Source: Faecimorpha sp963627615 (GTDB lineage Bacteria; Bacillota; Clostridia; Lachnospirales; Bianqueaceae). From it: a stretch of 25,606 nucleotides of DNA. Below are positions 1 through 7,332 of the stretch, piece after piece. Location: positions 1-25,606 of the forward strand of contig CAVGBV010000026.1 of assembly GCA_963627615.1 (NCBI GenBank), given 5' to 3'. Each line of letters opens with the position of its first letter. Position 1 is the stretch's first letter. The notes under the pieces are model-generated. The model did no database searches. It saw only the letters and a list, made by a program, of their open reading frames with translations, and was not told the origin of the DNA. A program made the translations under genes and the position numbers.

Positions 1-309
1 CTGCAGAGCCTGTACTGCACTAATGAGGTCTGCACTATGCCGGTTTTCCGTCCTCTGATTGGATTTGACAAGCAGGAGATTATTGAGATTGCGCAGAGGA
101 TCGATACCTATGAGACCTCTATTTTGCCTTATGAGGATTGCTGCACGATTTTTGTCGCGAAGCATCCGGAGACCAAGCCCAAGCTTTCCAATATTGTCAA
201 GAGTGAAGAGCATCTGACGGATATCGAGAACGCGATCCAGAAGGCAGTCGATGAGAGTGAGATTGTAAAGCTGAATCTGGGCAAAGTTGTAAAAGGAGAA
301 GAAGCATGA
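1..309 (+). CDS. thiI: ThiI, tRNA 4-thiouridine synthase, C-terminal part
   Basis: This is a partial gene: the frame is open from base 1 and ends with TGA at 307-309, leaving 102 residues. The fragment carries the ThiI C-terminal signature PVFRPLIGFDKQEI followed by IDTYETSILPYEDCCTIF, the region that closes the PP-loop sulfurtransferase domain. ThiI adenylates U8 of tRNA and transfers sulfur from an IscS-type desulfurase; some homologues also feed thiamine thiazole synthesis. No C-terminal rhodanese domain follows, as is usual in Firmicutes forms. An internal ATG at 37 is not the start, because the in-frame residues before it (SLYCTNEVCT) fit the family. The stop overlaps the next gene by 4 bases (ATGA), so the two are probably translated from one mRNA. 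Confidence 0.92.
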   Translation: MQSLYCTNEVCTMPVFRPLIGFDKQEIIEIAQRIDTYETSILPYEDCCTIFVAKHPETKPKLSNIVKSEEHLTDIENAIQKAVDESEIVKLNLGKVVKGEEA

Positions 310-1901
310 TTACAGTAACCGATGTGAGTCTGCAATATGGCGGCCAGAAGCTGTTTTCAGATGTAAATCTGAAGTTTACGGACGGCAATTGCTACGGAAT
401 TATCGGCGCGAACGGAGCGGGAAAATCCACCTTTTTGAAGATTCTTTCGGGAGAGATCGATTATGCTTCAGGAGAAGTATTCATTACGCCGGGACAGAGA
501 ATGTCTATTTTGAAGCAGGATCATTTTGCGTATAATCAATTTACGGTGCTGGACACGATTATCCAGGGCAACCCACGCCTGTATGAGATCATGCAGGAAA
601 AAGACGTGCTGTATGCAAAACCGGATTTTTCAGAGGAAGACGGCTTAAGGGCGTCAGAGCTGGAAGGGGAGTTTGCGGAGCTGAACGGCTGGGAGGCAGA
701 GACGGAAGCGGGCAAGCTTTTGCAGGGACTGGGCATCGATCTGGACAAGCTGTACGCGACCGTAGAGAGTTTGAGTGACCGCGAGAAGGTTAAGGTCCTG
801 TTGGCGCAGGCACTGTTCGGCAATCCCAATATTATTCTGCTCGATGAGCCGACCAACCATCTGGACGTTACTTCCGTTCATTGGCTGGAGGACTTTTTGA
901 TGGATTATGAAGGAACGGTCATTGTTGTGTCTCATGACCGCCATTTCCTGAATAATGTGTGTACGCATATCGTAGACATCGATTATAATAAGATCCGTAT
1001 GTATACGGGCAATTATGATTTCTGGTATGAATCCAGTCAGCTGATGCAGCGGATGATTCGGGACCAAAACCGTAAGGCGGACGAGAAGATTCGGGAGCTG
1101 CAGAACTTTATTCAGAGGTTTTCGGCCAATAAGTCCAAGTCAAGACAGGCGACTTCCAGAAAGAAGCTGATAGAAAAACTGACGGTGGAGGAGCTGCCGG
1201 CCTCTTCCAGACGGTATCCGTTTGTCGGATTTTCCATGGACCGGGAAGTCGGCAAGGAAGTGCTGACGGTAGAAGGCTTGTCCAAGACCATCGACGGCGT
1301 CAAGGTGCTCAACAATGTCTCCTTCCGCATTGAACGTACGGATAAGGTAGCGTTTGTAGGGGAAAATGAAAACAGCGCCACGGCTCTGTTCAAGATCCTG
1401 ATGGGAGAGATGGAGCCGGATGAAGGAACCTTCAAATGGGGCAATACGACTTCGCAGTCCTATTTTCCCAAGGACAACACGGAGTATTTTGCGGGATGCG
1501 ACGAGGACTTGATCCGCTGGCTGCAGAAGTATTCCCAGGGGGATATCACAGAGACGTATCTGAGAGGATTTTTGGGAAGAATGCTCTTTTCCGGGGATGA
1601 GGTGTACAAGAATGTACAGGTTCTGTCCGGAGGAGAAAAGGTGCGCTGCATGTTGGCGCGGATGATGCTGTATGGGTCGAATGTACTGCTGCTGGATCAG
1701 CCGACCAATCATCTGGATCTGGAAGCGATTACAGCAGTCAATAACGGCTTGTCGGAATTTAAGGGAGTTGTACTGCTGACGACACATGATCACCAGATGA
1801 TGGAGACGGTGGCATCGCGAATCATTGAATTTACACCGGAAGGCCTCGTGGATAAACAGATGGGATACGAGGATTATCTGGCCTATAAAAATTTGATTTA
1901 A
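306..1901 (+). CDS. ABC-F family ATPase, YkpA/YbiT-like, with altered second ATP site
   Basis: This is a soluble tandem-ATPase protein of 531 residues with no membrane segments, typical of ABC-F ribosome-associated translation factors. NBD1 has Walker A GANGAGKST (residues 34-42) and Walker B LLDEPTNHLD with Glu181. An Arg/Lys-rich interdomain linker (about 255-300, with KSKSRQATSRKK) matches the P-site tRNA interaction motif region. NBD2 has a good signature, LSGGEKVR, but its Walker A reads GENENSATA (352-360) without the Lys-Ser/Thr pair, and the catalytic Glu of Walker B is Gln465 (LLLDQPTNHLD). From memory, YkpA-like proteins can have a weak second Walker A; whether Gln is also normal there I cannot say. 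The NBD1 signature (LSDREKVKV) is also divergent. The start ATG overlaps the thiI stop, and GGAGAAG lies just upstream. Confidence 0.9.
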   Translation: MITVTDVSLQYGGQKLFSDVNLKFTDGNCYGIIGANGAGKSTFLKILSGEIDYASGEVFITPGQRMSILKQDHFAYNQFTVLDTIIQGNPRLYEIMQEKDVLYAKPDFSEEDGLRASELEGEFAELNGWEAETEAGKLLQGLGIDLDKLYATVESLSDREKVKVLLAQALFGNPNIILLDEPTNHLDVTSVHWLEDFLMDYEGTVIVVSHDRHFLNNVCTHIVDIDYNKIRMYTGNYDFWYESSQLMQRMIRDQNRKADEKIRELQNFIQRFSANKSKSRQATSRKKLIEKLTVEELPASSRRYPFVGFSMDREVGKEVLTVEGLSKTIDGVKVLNNVSFRIERTDKVAFVGENENSATALFKILMGEMEPDEGTFKWGNTTSQSYFPKDNTEYFAGCDEDLIRWLQKYSQGDITETYLRGFLGRMLFSGDEVYKNVQVLSGGEKVRCMLARMMLYGSNVLLLDQPTNHLDLEAITAVNNGLSEFKGVVLLTTHDHQMMETVASRIIEFTPEGLVDKQMGYEDYLAYKNLI

Positions 1902-1904
1902 GGG

Positions 1905-1966
1905 CTTTTCTTTTAGGAAAAGTTGTGGTATCATAATCTATAGCCCGGCTGACGGAATGCCGGGCT
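1905..1966 (+). promoter_or_regulatory. glnS leader: weak promoter-like box and GC-rich hairpin
   Basis: The 102 bases between the ABC-F gene and glnS hold two possible structures. One is a weak stem CTTTTC/GAAAAG (1905-1910, 1917-1922). The other is a perfect 8-bp stem AGCCCGGC/GCCGGGCT (1942-1949, 1959-1966) with a 9-base loop. The second has no following T-run, so it is unlikely to be an efficient terminator. CATAAT at 1932-1937 could be a -10 box but has no good -35 partner. The hairpin may be a 5' UTR structure of glnS. I cannot assign it to a riboswitch or T-box: no T-box sequence (UGGNACC) is visible. Confidence 0.35.
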
Positions 1967-2003
1967 GTATATTATACAAGATGAAGAAAAGGAGGGGCAT
2001 GTC

Positions 2004-3677
2004 GTGGAAGAAAACGAAAAGGGCATGGCACTGCCGGAGGCAGAGAATTTTATCGAACGCGAGATTAACAAAGATTTGTCGGAGGGCGTGTACAGCCAGG
2101 TTGTTACACGATTTCCTCCGGAACCGAATGGATATATGCATATTGGTCATATCAAGGCAATCTGCATCGATTTTGGTACGGCAGCCAAGTATGGCGGCAG
2201 ATGCAATCTGCGTTTTGATGATACCAATCCGGCTAAGGAAGATACAGAATATGTGGATTCCATTATGGAGGACATCCGTTGGATGGGATTCGAATGGGAT
2301 CATCTGTTCTATGCTTCTGAATATTATGATAAGCTGTATGAGTTTGCGGAGATCCTGATTCAGAAGGGTCTGGCGTATGTGGACGATCTGTCTCCGGAGG
2401 AGATGCGGGAGTATCGCGGAACGCTGACAGAGCCGGGTAAGGAGAGCCCATGGAGAAACCGCAGTGTGGAAGAGAACCTGGATCTGTTCCGCAGGATGAA
2501 AGCGGGAGAGTTCCCGGAGGGGTCTCATATTCTTCGAGCCAAGATCGATATGGCATCTCCCAATATCAATATGCGTGACCCGGCGATGTACCGGATCAAC
2601 TACGCCCATCATCATAGAACCGGGGACAAATGGTGCATCTATCCGATGTATGATTTTGCTCATCCCCTGTCCGACGCGCTGGAGGGGATTACTCATTCCC
2701 TGTGCAGCTTTGAGTTCGAGGACCATCGCCCGCTGTACAACTGGTTTGTGGAGAAGGTAGGTGTATTTCCGCATCCGCCGCGTCAGATTGAATTCGCCAG
2801 AATGGAGATTACGAATATCGTCACCAGTAAGCGAAAGCTGCGCGCGTTGGTTGAAAACGGCGTAGTCAACGGCTGGGATGATCCGCGTATGCCTACTTTG
2901 GCAGGACTGCGTAAGCGCGGATATACGCCGGAATCCATCAAAAGCTTTATCACCAGTACAGGTGTAGCGAAGGCGCGCGGCTCCGTGATTGATTATTCGT
3001 ATCTGGAGCATTGTGTTCGTGAAGATCTGAAGCTGAAGAGCAAGCGCATTATGGGCGTGATTCATCCGCTGAAGGTCGTGATCACCAACTATCCGGAGGG
3101 ACAGATCGAGTTCTTCCATATTGATAACAATCAGGAGAATCCGGAACTGGGCAAGCGTGAGGTACCGTTTGAACGGGAACTGTATATCGAGCAGGAGGAT
3201 TTTATGGAGAACCCTGTCGGTAAGTTCTTCCGTCTGGCGCCGGGGCGCGAGGTACGGTTCATGGGCGCGTATTTTGTGACCTGCCAGGAAGTGATCAAGG
3301 ATGAGGAAGGCAATATTCTGGAACTGCACTGCACCTATGATCCGGAGACACGGGGCGGAAACTGCGATACCCGTAAAGTAAAGGGAACGATTCATTGGGT
3401 AGCGGCGTCGACGGCGGTAAAGGCCAAGGTCCGTCTGTACAATCACCTGTTTGTATATAACGAAGAGACCCAAGAGTACGATATCAATCCGGACTCTCTG
3501 GAGACCGTCGAGGAGGCCTACATCGAGCCATCCATCAAAGAAGCGGAAGCGGGAAGTCATTTCCAGTTTGTGCGCAACGGATACTTTATTGTAGATCCCA
3601 AGGAGTCCACACCAGAACAGTTGGTTGTGAACCGCACAGTCGCATTGAAGAGTTCCTTCAAACCGATTGTAGGATAA
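2004..3677 (+). CDS. glnS: Glutaminyl-tRNA synthetase
   Basis: Class I aminoacyl-tRNA synthetase of 557 residues, close to the usual ~555 of bacterial GlnRS; it charges tRNA-Gln with glutamine in the cytoplasm. The ATP-binding HIGH motif is at residues 45-48 after RFPPEPNGYM, and the KMSKS counterpart is VTSKRKL near residue 273. FDDTNPAKE is the usual class Ib glutamate/glutamine-type motif, and the C-terminal half is the beta-barrel anticodon-binding region. GlnRS rather than GluRS is indicated by the length, by PNGYMHIGH and by the beta-barrel C-terminus. The start is GTG at 2004, 8 bases after GGAGG (1991-1995); the nearby ATG at 2000 is out of frame. Many Clostridia make Gln-tRNA through GatCAB, so a GlnRS does not exclude the transamidation route. 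A strong terminator follows. Confidence 0.95.
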   Translation: MEENEKGMALPEAENFIEREINKDLSEGVYSQVVTRFPPEPNGYMHIGHIKAICIDFGTAAKYGGRCNLRFDDTNPAKEDTEYVDSIMEDIRWMGFEWDHLFYASEYYDKLYEFAEILIQKGLAYVDDLSPEEMREYRGTLTEPGKESPWRNRSVEENLDLFRRMKAGEFPEGSHILRAKIDMASPNINMRDPAMYRINYAHHHRTGDKWCIYPMYDFAHPLSDALEGITHSLCSFEFEDHRPLYNWFVEKVGVFPHPPRQIEFARMEITNIVTSKRKLRALVENGVVNGWDDPRMPTLAGLRKRGYTPESIKSFITSTGVAKARGSVIDYSYLEHCVREDLKLKSKRIMGVIHPLKVVITNYPEGQIEFFHIDNNQENPELGKREVPFERELYIEQEDFMENPVGKFFRLAPGREVRFMGAYFVTCQEVIKDEEGNILELHCTYDPETRGGNCDTRKVKGTIHWVAASTAVKAKVRLYNHLFVYNEETQEYDINPDSLETVEEAYIEPSIKEAEAGSHFQFVRNGYFIVDPKESTPEQLVVNRTVALKSSFKPIVG

Positions 3678-3683
3678 GAGAAT

Positions 3684-3714
3684 GGGAGCCGTTTTTGCGG
3701 CTCCCTGGTTTTTT
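3684..3714 (+). terminator. Intrinsic terminator of glnS
   Basis: Perfect 8-bp stem GGGAGCCG/CGGCTCCC with a TTTTTG loop, followed by TGG and a run of six T. It lies 7 bases after the glnS stop. Confidence 0.9.
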
Positions 3715-3735
3715 ATAAAAAAGTCAAAAAAGGGG

Positions 3736-3764
3736 TTGACTTTTTAAGAGGTCTATGATAGAAT
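3736..3764 (+). promoter_or_regulatory. Sigma-A promoter of tRNA-Thr
   Basis: TTGACT (-35) and TAGAAT (-10) are separated by exactly 17 bases. The -10 box ends 28 bases before the mature tRNA, leaving a short leader. Its place between the glnS terminator and the tRNA suggests the tRNA is its own transcription unit. Confidence 0.85.
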
Positions 3765-3792
3765 ATCATCTGTTGGCGCAAGACGCTGATAA

Positions 3793-3865
3793 GCTGCCTT
3801 GGCTCAGTTGGTAGAGCGTCGCCTTGGTAAGGCGGAGGTCGTCAGTTCAAATCTGATAGGCAGCT
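3793..3865 (+). tRNA. tRNA-Thr (anticodon GGT)
   Basis: The cloverleaf folds fully by eye. The acceptor stem is GCTGCCT/AGGCAGC with discriminator T. The D arm is GCTC/GAGC around AGTTGGTA. The anticodon arm is TCGCC/GGCGG with loop TTGGTAA, so positions 34-36 are GGT, reading ACC and ACU. The T arm is GTCAG/CTGAT around TTCAAAT. Length is 73 bases, and the 3' CCA is not encoded (TTGAT follows), so it must be added by the CCA-adding enzyme. The gene is single, with its own promoter and terminator. Confidence 0.95.
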
Positions 3866-3870
3866 TTGAT

Positions 3871-3902
3871 AAAAAGAGAAGTGATATCACTTCTCTTTTT
3901 TT
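3871..3902 (+). terminator. Bidirectional terminator between tRNA-Thr and the serine hydrolase
   Basis: A perfectly symmetrical sequence (AAAAAGAGAAGTGAT followed by ATCACTTCTCTTTTT) gives a stem with T-runs on both strands. It starts 5 bases after the tRNA and can also end the minus-strand hydrolase transcript, whose stop codon is at 3924. Confidence 0.9.
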
Positions 3903-3923
3903 GCGTGTGAAAAAACCGCAGCC

Positions 3924-4799
3924 TTACAGCTGCGGATAGATCTCTTCAAAGATAGCACGGAGAAGACTGGCGGAGTCACGGCATTCTGCGGTGACAGTGA
4001 TGACAGCATTCTTGTCGCGCAGGAGGATGACCGATTGACCGTATTTACCGCTCGCACGGAAACTTCCCTCGGGACCGGCCCAAAACAGGTATCCATAGCC
4101 GCCGCTGGAATTCTCCACCTGCTTCGATGTTGCCGCCTGCACCCATTCGGCGGGGATGAGCTGTTTTCCGTTCCAATTTCCGTTTTGCAGCAATAGCTGA
4201 CCAAACAGATGTAATTCATCGATTGTAAGGAAGAGACCGCCGGCGCCAAAGGTCATGCCATTCGGATCGGTTTCCCAGGTAGGCAGGGAGATTCCCATAG
4301 GCGCAAACATACGGGGCATCAGATAATGGACAAGATCGCATCCGGCACGGCGCTGTACGAGAATTCCGGCAAGGTAGGGACCGACATTGTTATAGAGAAA
4401 ATGTGTGCCGGGAGCGCAGGAAAAGGGCTGGCGCAGAGCAAGGCGTACCCAGTCGGGATCTTTATAGTAAGGTCGTTCGGCACCCATAAGAAAGGCTTTT
4501 TCCTGACCGAGACACATTGTGAGAAGATCACGCACTGTGGCGGCTCGCAGGGGATCGGAAATGTCCTCCGGCAGGTCCTCGGAAAAGGCGTCTATAAGCT
4601 TTTCGTCAAGGGAGAGTAATCCTTCTTTTTGAGCGATTCCGACAGCCATCGAAGTGAAGCTCTTGCTGGCAGAATAGATATTGCGGCGGCAGGAATCGTC
4701 CCAGAGGGTACGGACGAGCTGACGGCCGTCCTGAGAAACGATAATACCCAGAGCACGCAGTGGTACGGCGCGTTTTTCAAATTCGGAAAGATGAATCAT
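3924..4799 (-). CDS. Beta-lactamase-fold serine hydrolase, cytoplasmic
   Basis: A class C beta-lactamase/DD-peptidase-fold protein (Beta-lactamase family, esterase/EstB-like) of 291 residues. All three active-site elements are present: SxxK as SASK (Ser43, Lys46), YxN as YNN (Tyr136, Asn138) and a KxG-type third motif in SGKYGQ (Lys252, Gly254). There is no signal peptide or membrane anchor, so it should act in the cytoplasm, which argues against a true beta-lactamase or cell-wall peptidase; small-ester or amide hydrolysis is more likely. The substrate cannot be told from sequence. The start chosen is ATG at 4799 because GGAGG (4808-4812) lies 8 bases upstream; a TTG at 4805 would be only 2 bases from that site. 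It is monocistronic and divergent from the wall protein gene. Confidence 0.82.
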   Translation of the reverse strand: MIHLSEFEKRAVPLRALGIIVSQDGRQLVRTLWDDSCRRNIYSASKSFTSMAVGIAQKEGLLSLDEKLIDAFSEDLPEDISDPLRAATVRDLLTMCLGQEKAFLMGAERPYYKDPDWVRLALRQPFSCAPGTHFLYNNVGPYLAGILVQRRAGCDLVHYLMPRMFAPMGISLPTWETDPNGMTFGAGGLFLTIDELHLFGQLLLQNGNWNGKQLIPAEWVQAATSKQVENSSGGYGYLFWAGPEGSFRASGKYGQSVILLRDKNAVITVTAECRDSASLLRAIFEEIYPQL

Positions 4800-4823
4800 G
4801 GTCAATACCTCCAGTTTTTTCTC

Positions 4824-4852
4824 ATCATATCATAGGAGGCGGAAGAATGCAA
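4824..4852 (-). promoter_or_regulatory. Sigma-A promoter of the serine hydrolase
   Basis: On the minus strand TTGCAT (4852-4847) and TATGAT (4829-4824) are separated by 17 bases, ending 24 bases before the chosen ATG. The leader would be short and contains the GGAGG site. Confidence 0.6.
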
Positions 4853-4909
4853 GCACTCTCTAAAGGGCATGTCAAAAGTTACAAAAATATTGCGGATGTT
4901 AAAAAACAA

Positions 4910-4938
4910 TTGACAGAGAACGCGAAAAATGGTATATT
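4910..4938 (+). promoter_or_regulatory. Sigma-A promoter of the CHAP/SH3 wall protein
   Basis: Consensus TTGACA (4910-4915) and TATATT (4933-4938) have a 17-base spacer. The expected start of transcription is near 4945, about 30 bases before the ATG at 4976. The position also shows that the upstream in-frame codons from 4760 are not translated. Confidence 0.88.
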
Positions 4939-4975
4939 TTATCGTAGATTGCGTATAAGAAAGGTGAGTATAGCA

Positions 4976-7234
4976 ATGAAAAGACTTCGCAAGATTGTTG
5001 TCTGGATGTTGGCCGCGGCTATGCTGACGGAGACGCTGCCGGTTGGGGCGGCAGAGAACTCTGCGGACGTGTCTGTCCAGGCATCTGCGGATGAGAAATA
5101 TTTTCAAACCAAATTGCCGAGATATGAAACGCCCTCCAGCGATAATCCGTATTACTTCAGCATGATGAATGCTTTTGAAGCGACGGGATATTTTGGAATG
5201 CCGAACTGTACTGCGTATGCGTGGGGCAGAGCTTATGAATATTATGGTACGAGACCCGGACTCAGTACATTCAATGCCGGAGAGTGGTGGACCGATAATA
5301 TCAATTGGGGTGTGTATGAATACGGTTCCGAGCCAAGAGTCGGCGCGGTTGCCGTATGGGATAAATGGGATCAGGATGAAGGACATGTAGCTTTTGTCGA
5401 AGCGATTGACGGCGACAATATCGTGATTTCTGAGTCCGCATGGCAAGGTGTCATGTTCCGGACCCGTACGATCAAGAAGGACAGTTCCAATTATCTATCC
5501 GGCGGTACTTATCGTTTCCTGGGATATATTTATGTAGATCAGGCGTATCAGGGCCGCAGTTCGCTGCCGGGTGAGCGGTGGAGGCTGTATGACAGTGTCA
5601 ATGCGCGGTATGGCGCCGGAGTGAGCTATGGCACATGGCTCAGACTTCCTTCCGGCGCGGAGCTGGACATTACGGAGACCAAGCAGGCAGACGGATATCT
5701 CTGGGGTAAGTTCACGTATTCCGGAGTGACGGCATGGTGCATCCTGAATTATGCGGTCTGCATCTCCAATCCGAATCAGACACCGGACCCGCCGGAGGAA
5801 GACCTGAAGGTGGAAGAGGATCGTGTCGTGGATACGACCAGCGGTATCAATCTTCGCAGAGGCCCGGGAACAAAATATGAGGTTGTAACATGGCTGCCCA
5901 ATAAGACGCACATCAAGGTAGAGGCGCTGGCTTATGGCGCGGAATATACCTGGGCCAAGATTCAGTACGAAGGGGTCGAGGGCTGGTGCGTATATGATTA
6001 TACCAGAGCGTATGACCCGGCGATCGACGGCGATTCTTCCAAGGAAGACAGTTCATCCGGGGGGAGTGATTCTTCCAAAGAGGACTCTTCCAAAGAGGAT
6101 TCCTCCGGCAATGACTCTTCTAAACCTGAGGAAGATAAGGATCCGCTTCTGAGTGTACCTGTAGAAGAACGTCCGATCCTGAAGATCTCCAGCCGCGGCG
6201 AGCATGTAACGGCTCTGCAGGAGGCGCTGAATCAGTTGGGATATGAGAGCGGATCCGCGGACGGAATCTTTGGCGCCGCAACCGTGGCGGCAGTCAAAAA
6301 GTTCCAGCAAGAGAAGAGTCTGACCAGCGATGGTATTGTAGGACAGGCGACCTGGAAAGCGTTGTACGCGGCGGTTGAGGGCGATAGTAACAACAGCAAG
6401 CCGGATGATACGACAAAACCGGATGACGGCAATAACAATAATAATGGCAATACCGGCAGTGAAGAGATAGATACTTCAGGATATCCGATGATCTACCGTT
6501 ATAAGACAGGAGCGACGGAATACGTCAAAAAGCTCCAGGAACGCCTGAATGCGTTAGGATATGACTGCGGAGCGGTGGACGGAGTTTTTGGAACGGGAAC
6601 CTATGATCAGGTTATCGCGTTCCAGAAGGATCACGCGCTGGACGCGGATGGTATTGTAGGACAGGACTCCTGGGCAGCATTGTACAAGAAGGATACGGAT
6701 ACCAAACCGGACACGCCGGATACGCCGACTCCTTCGGAGCCGGAAGAGGATTATTCCTCGTATCCGCTGCTGTACCGCTATAAATCCGGTGTAGAGGAAT
6801 ATGTCAAGAAGCTGCAAGAGCGGTTAAACGCATTGGGATATGACTGCGGAACGGTCGATGGAGTCTTTGGATCCGGTACCCACAATCAGGTTCTGGCGTT
6901 CCAGAAGGCACAGGGACTGACGGCCGATGGTTATGTCGGGCAGGCGACCTGGGCGGCGCTTTACAAGAAAAAGGCAGAAGAAACTCCGTCTGTGCCGGAG
7001 ACACCGAAAGAAGACTATGCTTCTTTCCCGATGATCCGCCGTTCACAGACAGGTGTAGAGGAATATGTCAAGAAGCTGCAGGAACGGTTAAATACATTAG
7101 GGTATGACTGCGGAGCGGTAGACGGTATCTTCGGATCCGGCACATACAATCAGGTTCTGGCATTTCAGAAGGCGAAGAATCTGACAGCGGACGGTATCGT
7201 GGGTCAGGCAACCTGGGCAGCGCTGTATCAGTAA
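4976..7234 (+). CDS. Secreted CHAP/SH3b/peptidoglycan-binding wall protein
   Basis: A 752-residue exported protein, probably a murein hydrolase (amidase or endopeptidase). Residues 1-26 are a signal peptide: MKRLRK, a hydrophobic core, then cleavage near VGAA. A CHAP domain follows (about 60-190) with Cys78 (NCTAYAWGRAYE) and His137 (GHVAFVEAI) as likely catalytic pair. Two SH3b-like domains lie at about 200-262 and 283-346, the second with the SGINLRRGPG motif. A low-complexity Ser/Lys/Glu/Asp linker (350-390) precedes four PG_binding_1 repeats (about 402-466, 505-570, 597-663, 685-752). Repeats 2-4 are nearly identical (YVKKLQERLN, LGYDCG, DGxVGQ) and each holds one Cys; repeat 1 is divergent. 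The start ATG has GGTGAG 7 bases upstream and fits the promoter. It may act in growth, separation or spore-wall turnover. Confidence 0.88.
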   Translation: MKRLRKIVVWMLAAAMLTETLPVGAAENSADVSVQASADEKYFQTKLPRYETPSSDNPYYFSMMNAFEATGYFGMPNCTAYAWGRAYEYYGTRPGLSTFNAGEWWTDNINWGVYEYGSEPRVGAVAVWDKWDQDEGHVAFVEAIDGDNIVISESAWQGVMFRTRTIKKDSSNYLSGGTYRFLGYIYVDQAYQGRSSLPGERWRLYDSVNARYGAGVSYGTWLRLPSGAELDITETKQADGYLWGKFTYSGVTAWCILNYAVCISNPNQTPDPPEEDLKVEEDRVVDTTSGINLRRGPGTKYEVVTWLPNKTHIKVEALAYGAEYTWAKIQYEGVEGWCVYDYTRAYDPAIDGDSSKEDSSSGGSDSSKEDSSKEDSSGNDSSKPEEDKDPLLSVPVEERPILKISSRGEHVTALQEALNQLGYESGSADGIFGAATVAAVKKFQQEKSLTSDGIVGQATWKALYAAVEGDSNNSKPDDTTKPDDGNNNNNGNTGSEEIDTSGYPMIYRYKTGATEYVKKLQERLNALGYDCGAVDGVFGTGTYDQVIAFQKDHALDADGIVGQDSWAALYKKDTDTKPDTPDTPTPSEPEEDYSSYPLLYRYKSGVEEYVKKLQERLNALGYDCGTVDGVFGSGTHNQVLAFQKAQGLTADGYVGQATWAALYKKKAEETPSVPETPKEDYASFPMIRRSQTGVEEYVKKLQERLNTLGYDCGAVDGIFGSGTYNQVLAFQKAKNLTADGIVGQATWAALYQ
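6503..7231 (+). repeat. Tandem coding repeats (three near-identical PG-binding modules)
   Basis: Three modules of about 66 codons (near 6488-6690, 6764-6963 and 7028-7231) share long identical amino-acid stretches such as EYVKKLQERLN and LGYDCG, spaced by Pro/Glu/Thr-rich linkers. They look like recent internal duplications. The first PG-binding module (about 6179-6375) is related but clearly older. Confidence 0.75.
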
Positions 7235-7239
7235 ATAAC

Positions 7240-7273
7240 AAAAGGACGGAGTCGATATCCGTCCTTTTCTTTA
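7240..7273 (+). terminator. Terminator of the wall protein gene
   Basis: Perfect 11-bp stem AAAAGGACGGA/TCCGTCCTTTT with a 7-base loop, followed by CTTT; it begins 5 bases after the stop codon. Confidence 0.88.
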
Positions 7274-7276
7274 CAA

Positions 7277-7318
7277 TAAAAAACACACGATGCAATATAA
7301 AACGCACCGTGTGTTTTG
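7277..7318 (-). terminator. Terminator of the uxaB-uxaA operon
   Basis: Read on the minus strand, AAAACACACGGTGC pairs with GCATCGTGTGTTTT across an AT-rich loop and is followed by a T-rich tail (TTTTTTATT). It lies just beyond the uxaA stop codon at 7333 and back to back with the plus-strand terminator. Confidence 0.8.
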
Positions 7319-7332
7319 CTTTTTAGAAAATT

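Noticed and set aside
1942..1966. The glnS leader hairpin as an intrinsic terminator or T-box
   Set aside because: No T-run follows the stem, and the region is too short and lacks the T-box sequence.
1938..3560. A long minus-strand open frame opposite glnS
   Set aside because: It is the antisense shadow of a highly conserved glnS gene, with no ribosome site and no recognisable motifs.
4760..4975. Longer N-terminus for the CHAP/SH3 wall protein
   Set aside because: It would run across the promoter at 4910-4938 and hide the clear signal peptide that begins at 4976.
6020..6130. Short repeated GATTCTTCCAAAGAGGA-like units, considered as a CRISPR or DNA repeat element
   Set aside because: They encode the Ser/Lys/Glu/Asp linker of the wall protein and vary as codons do; there are no spacers.
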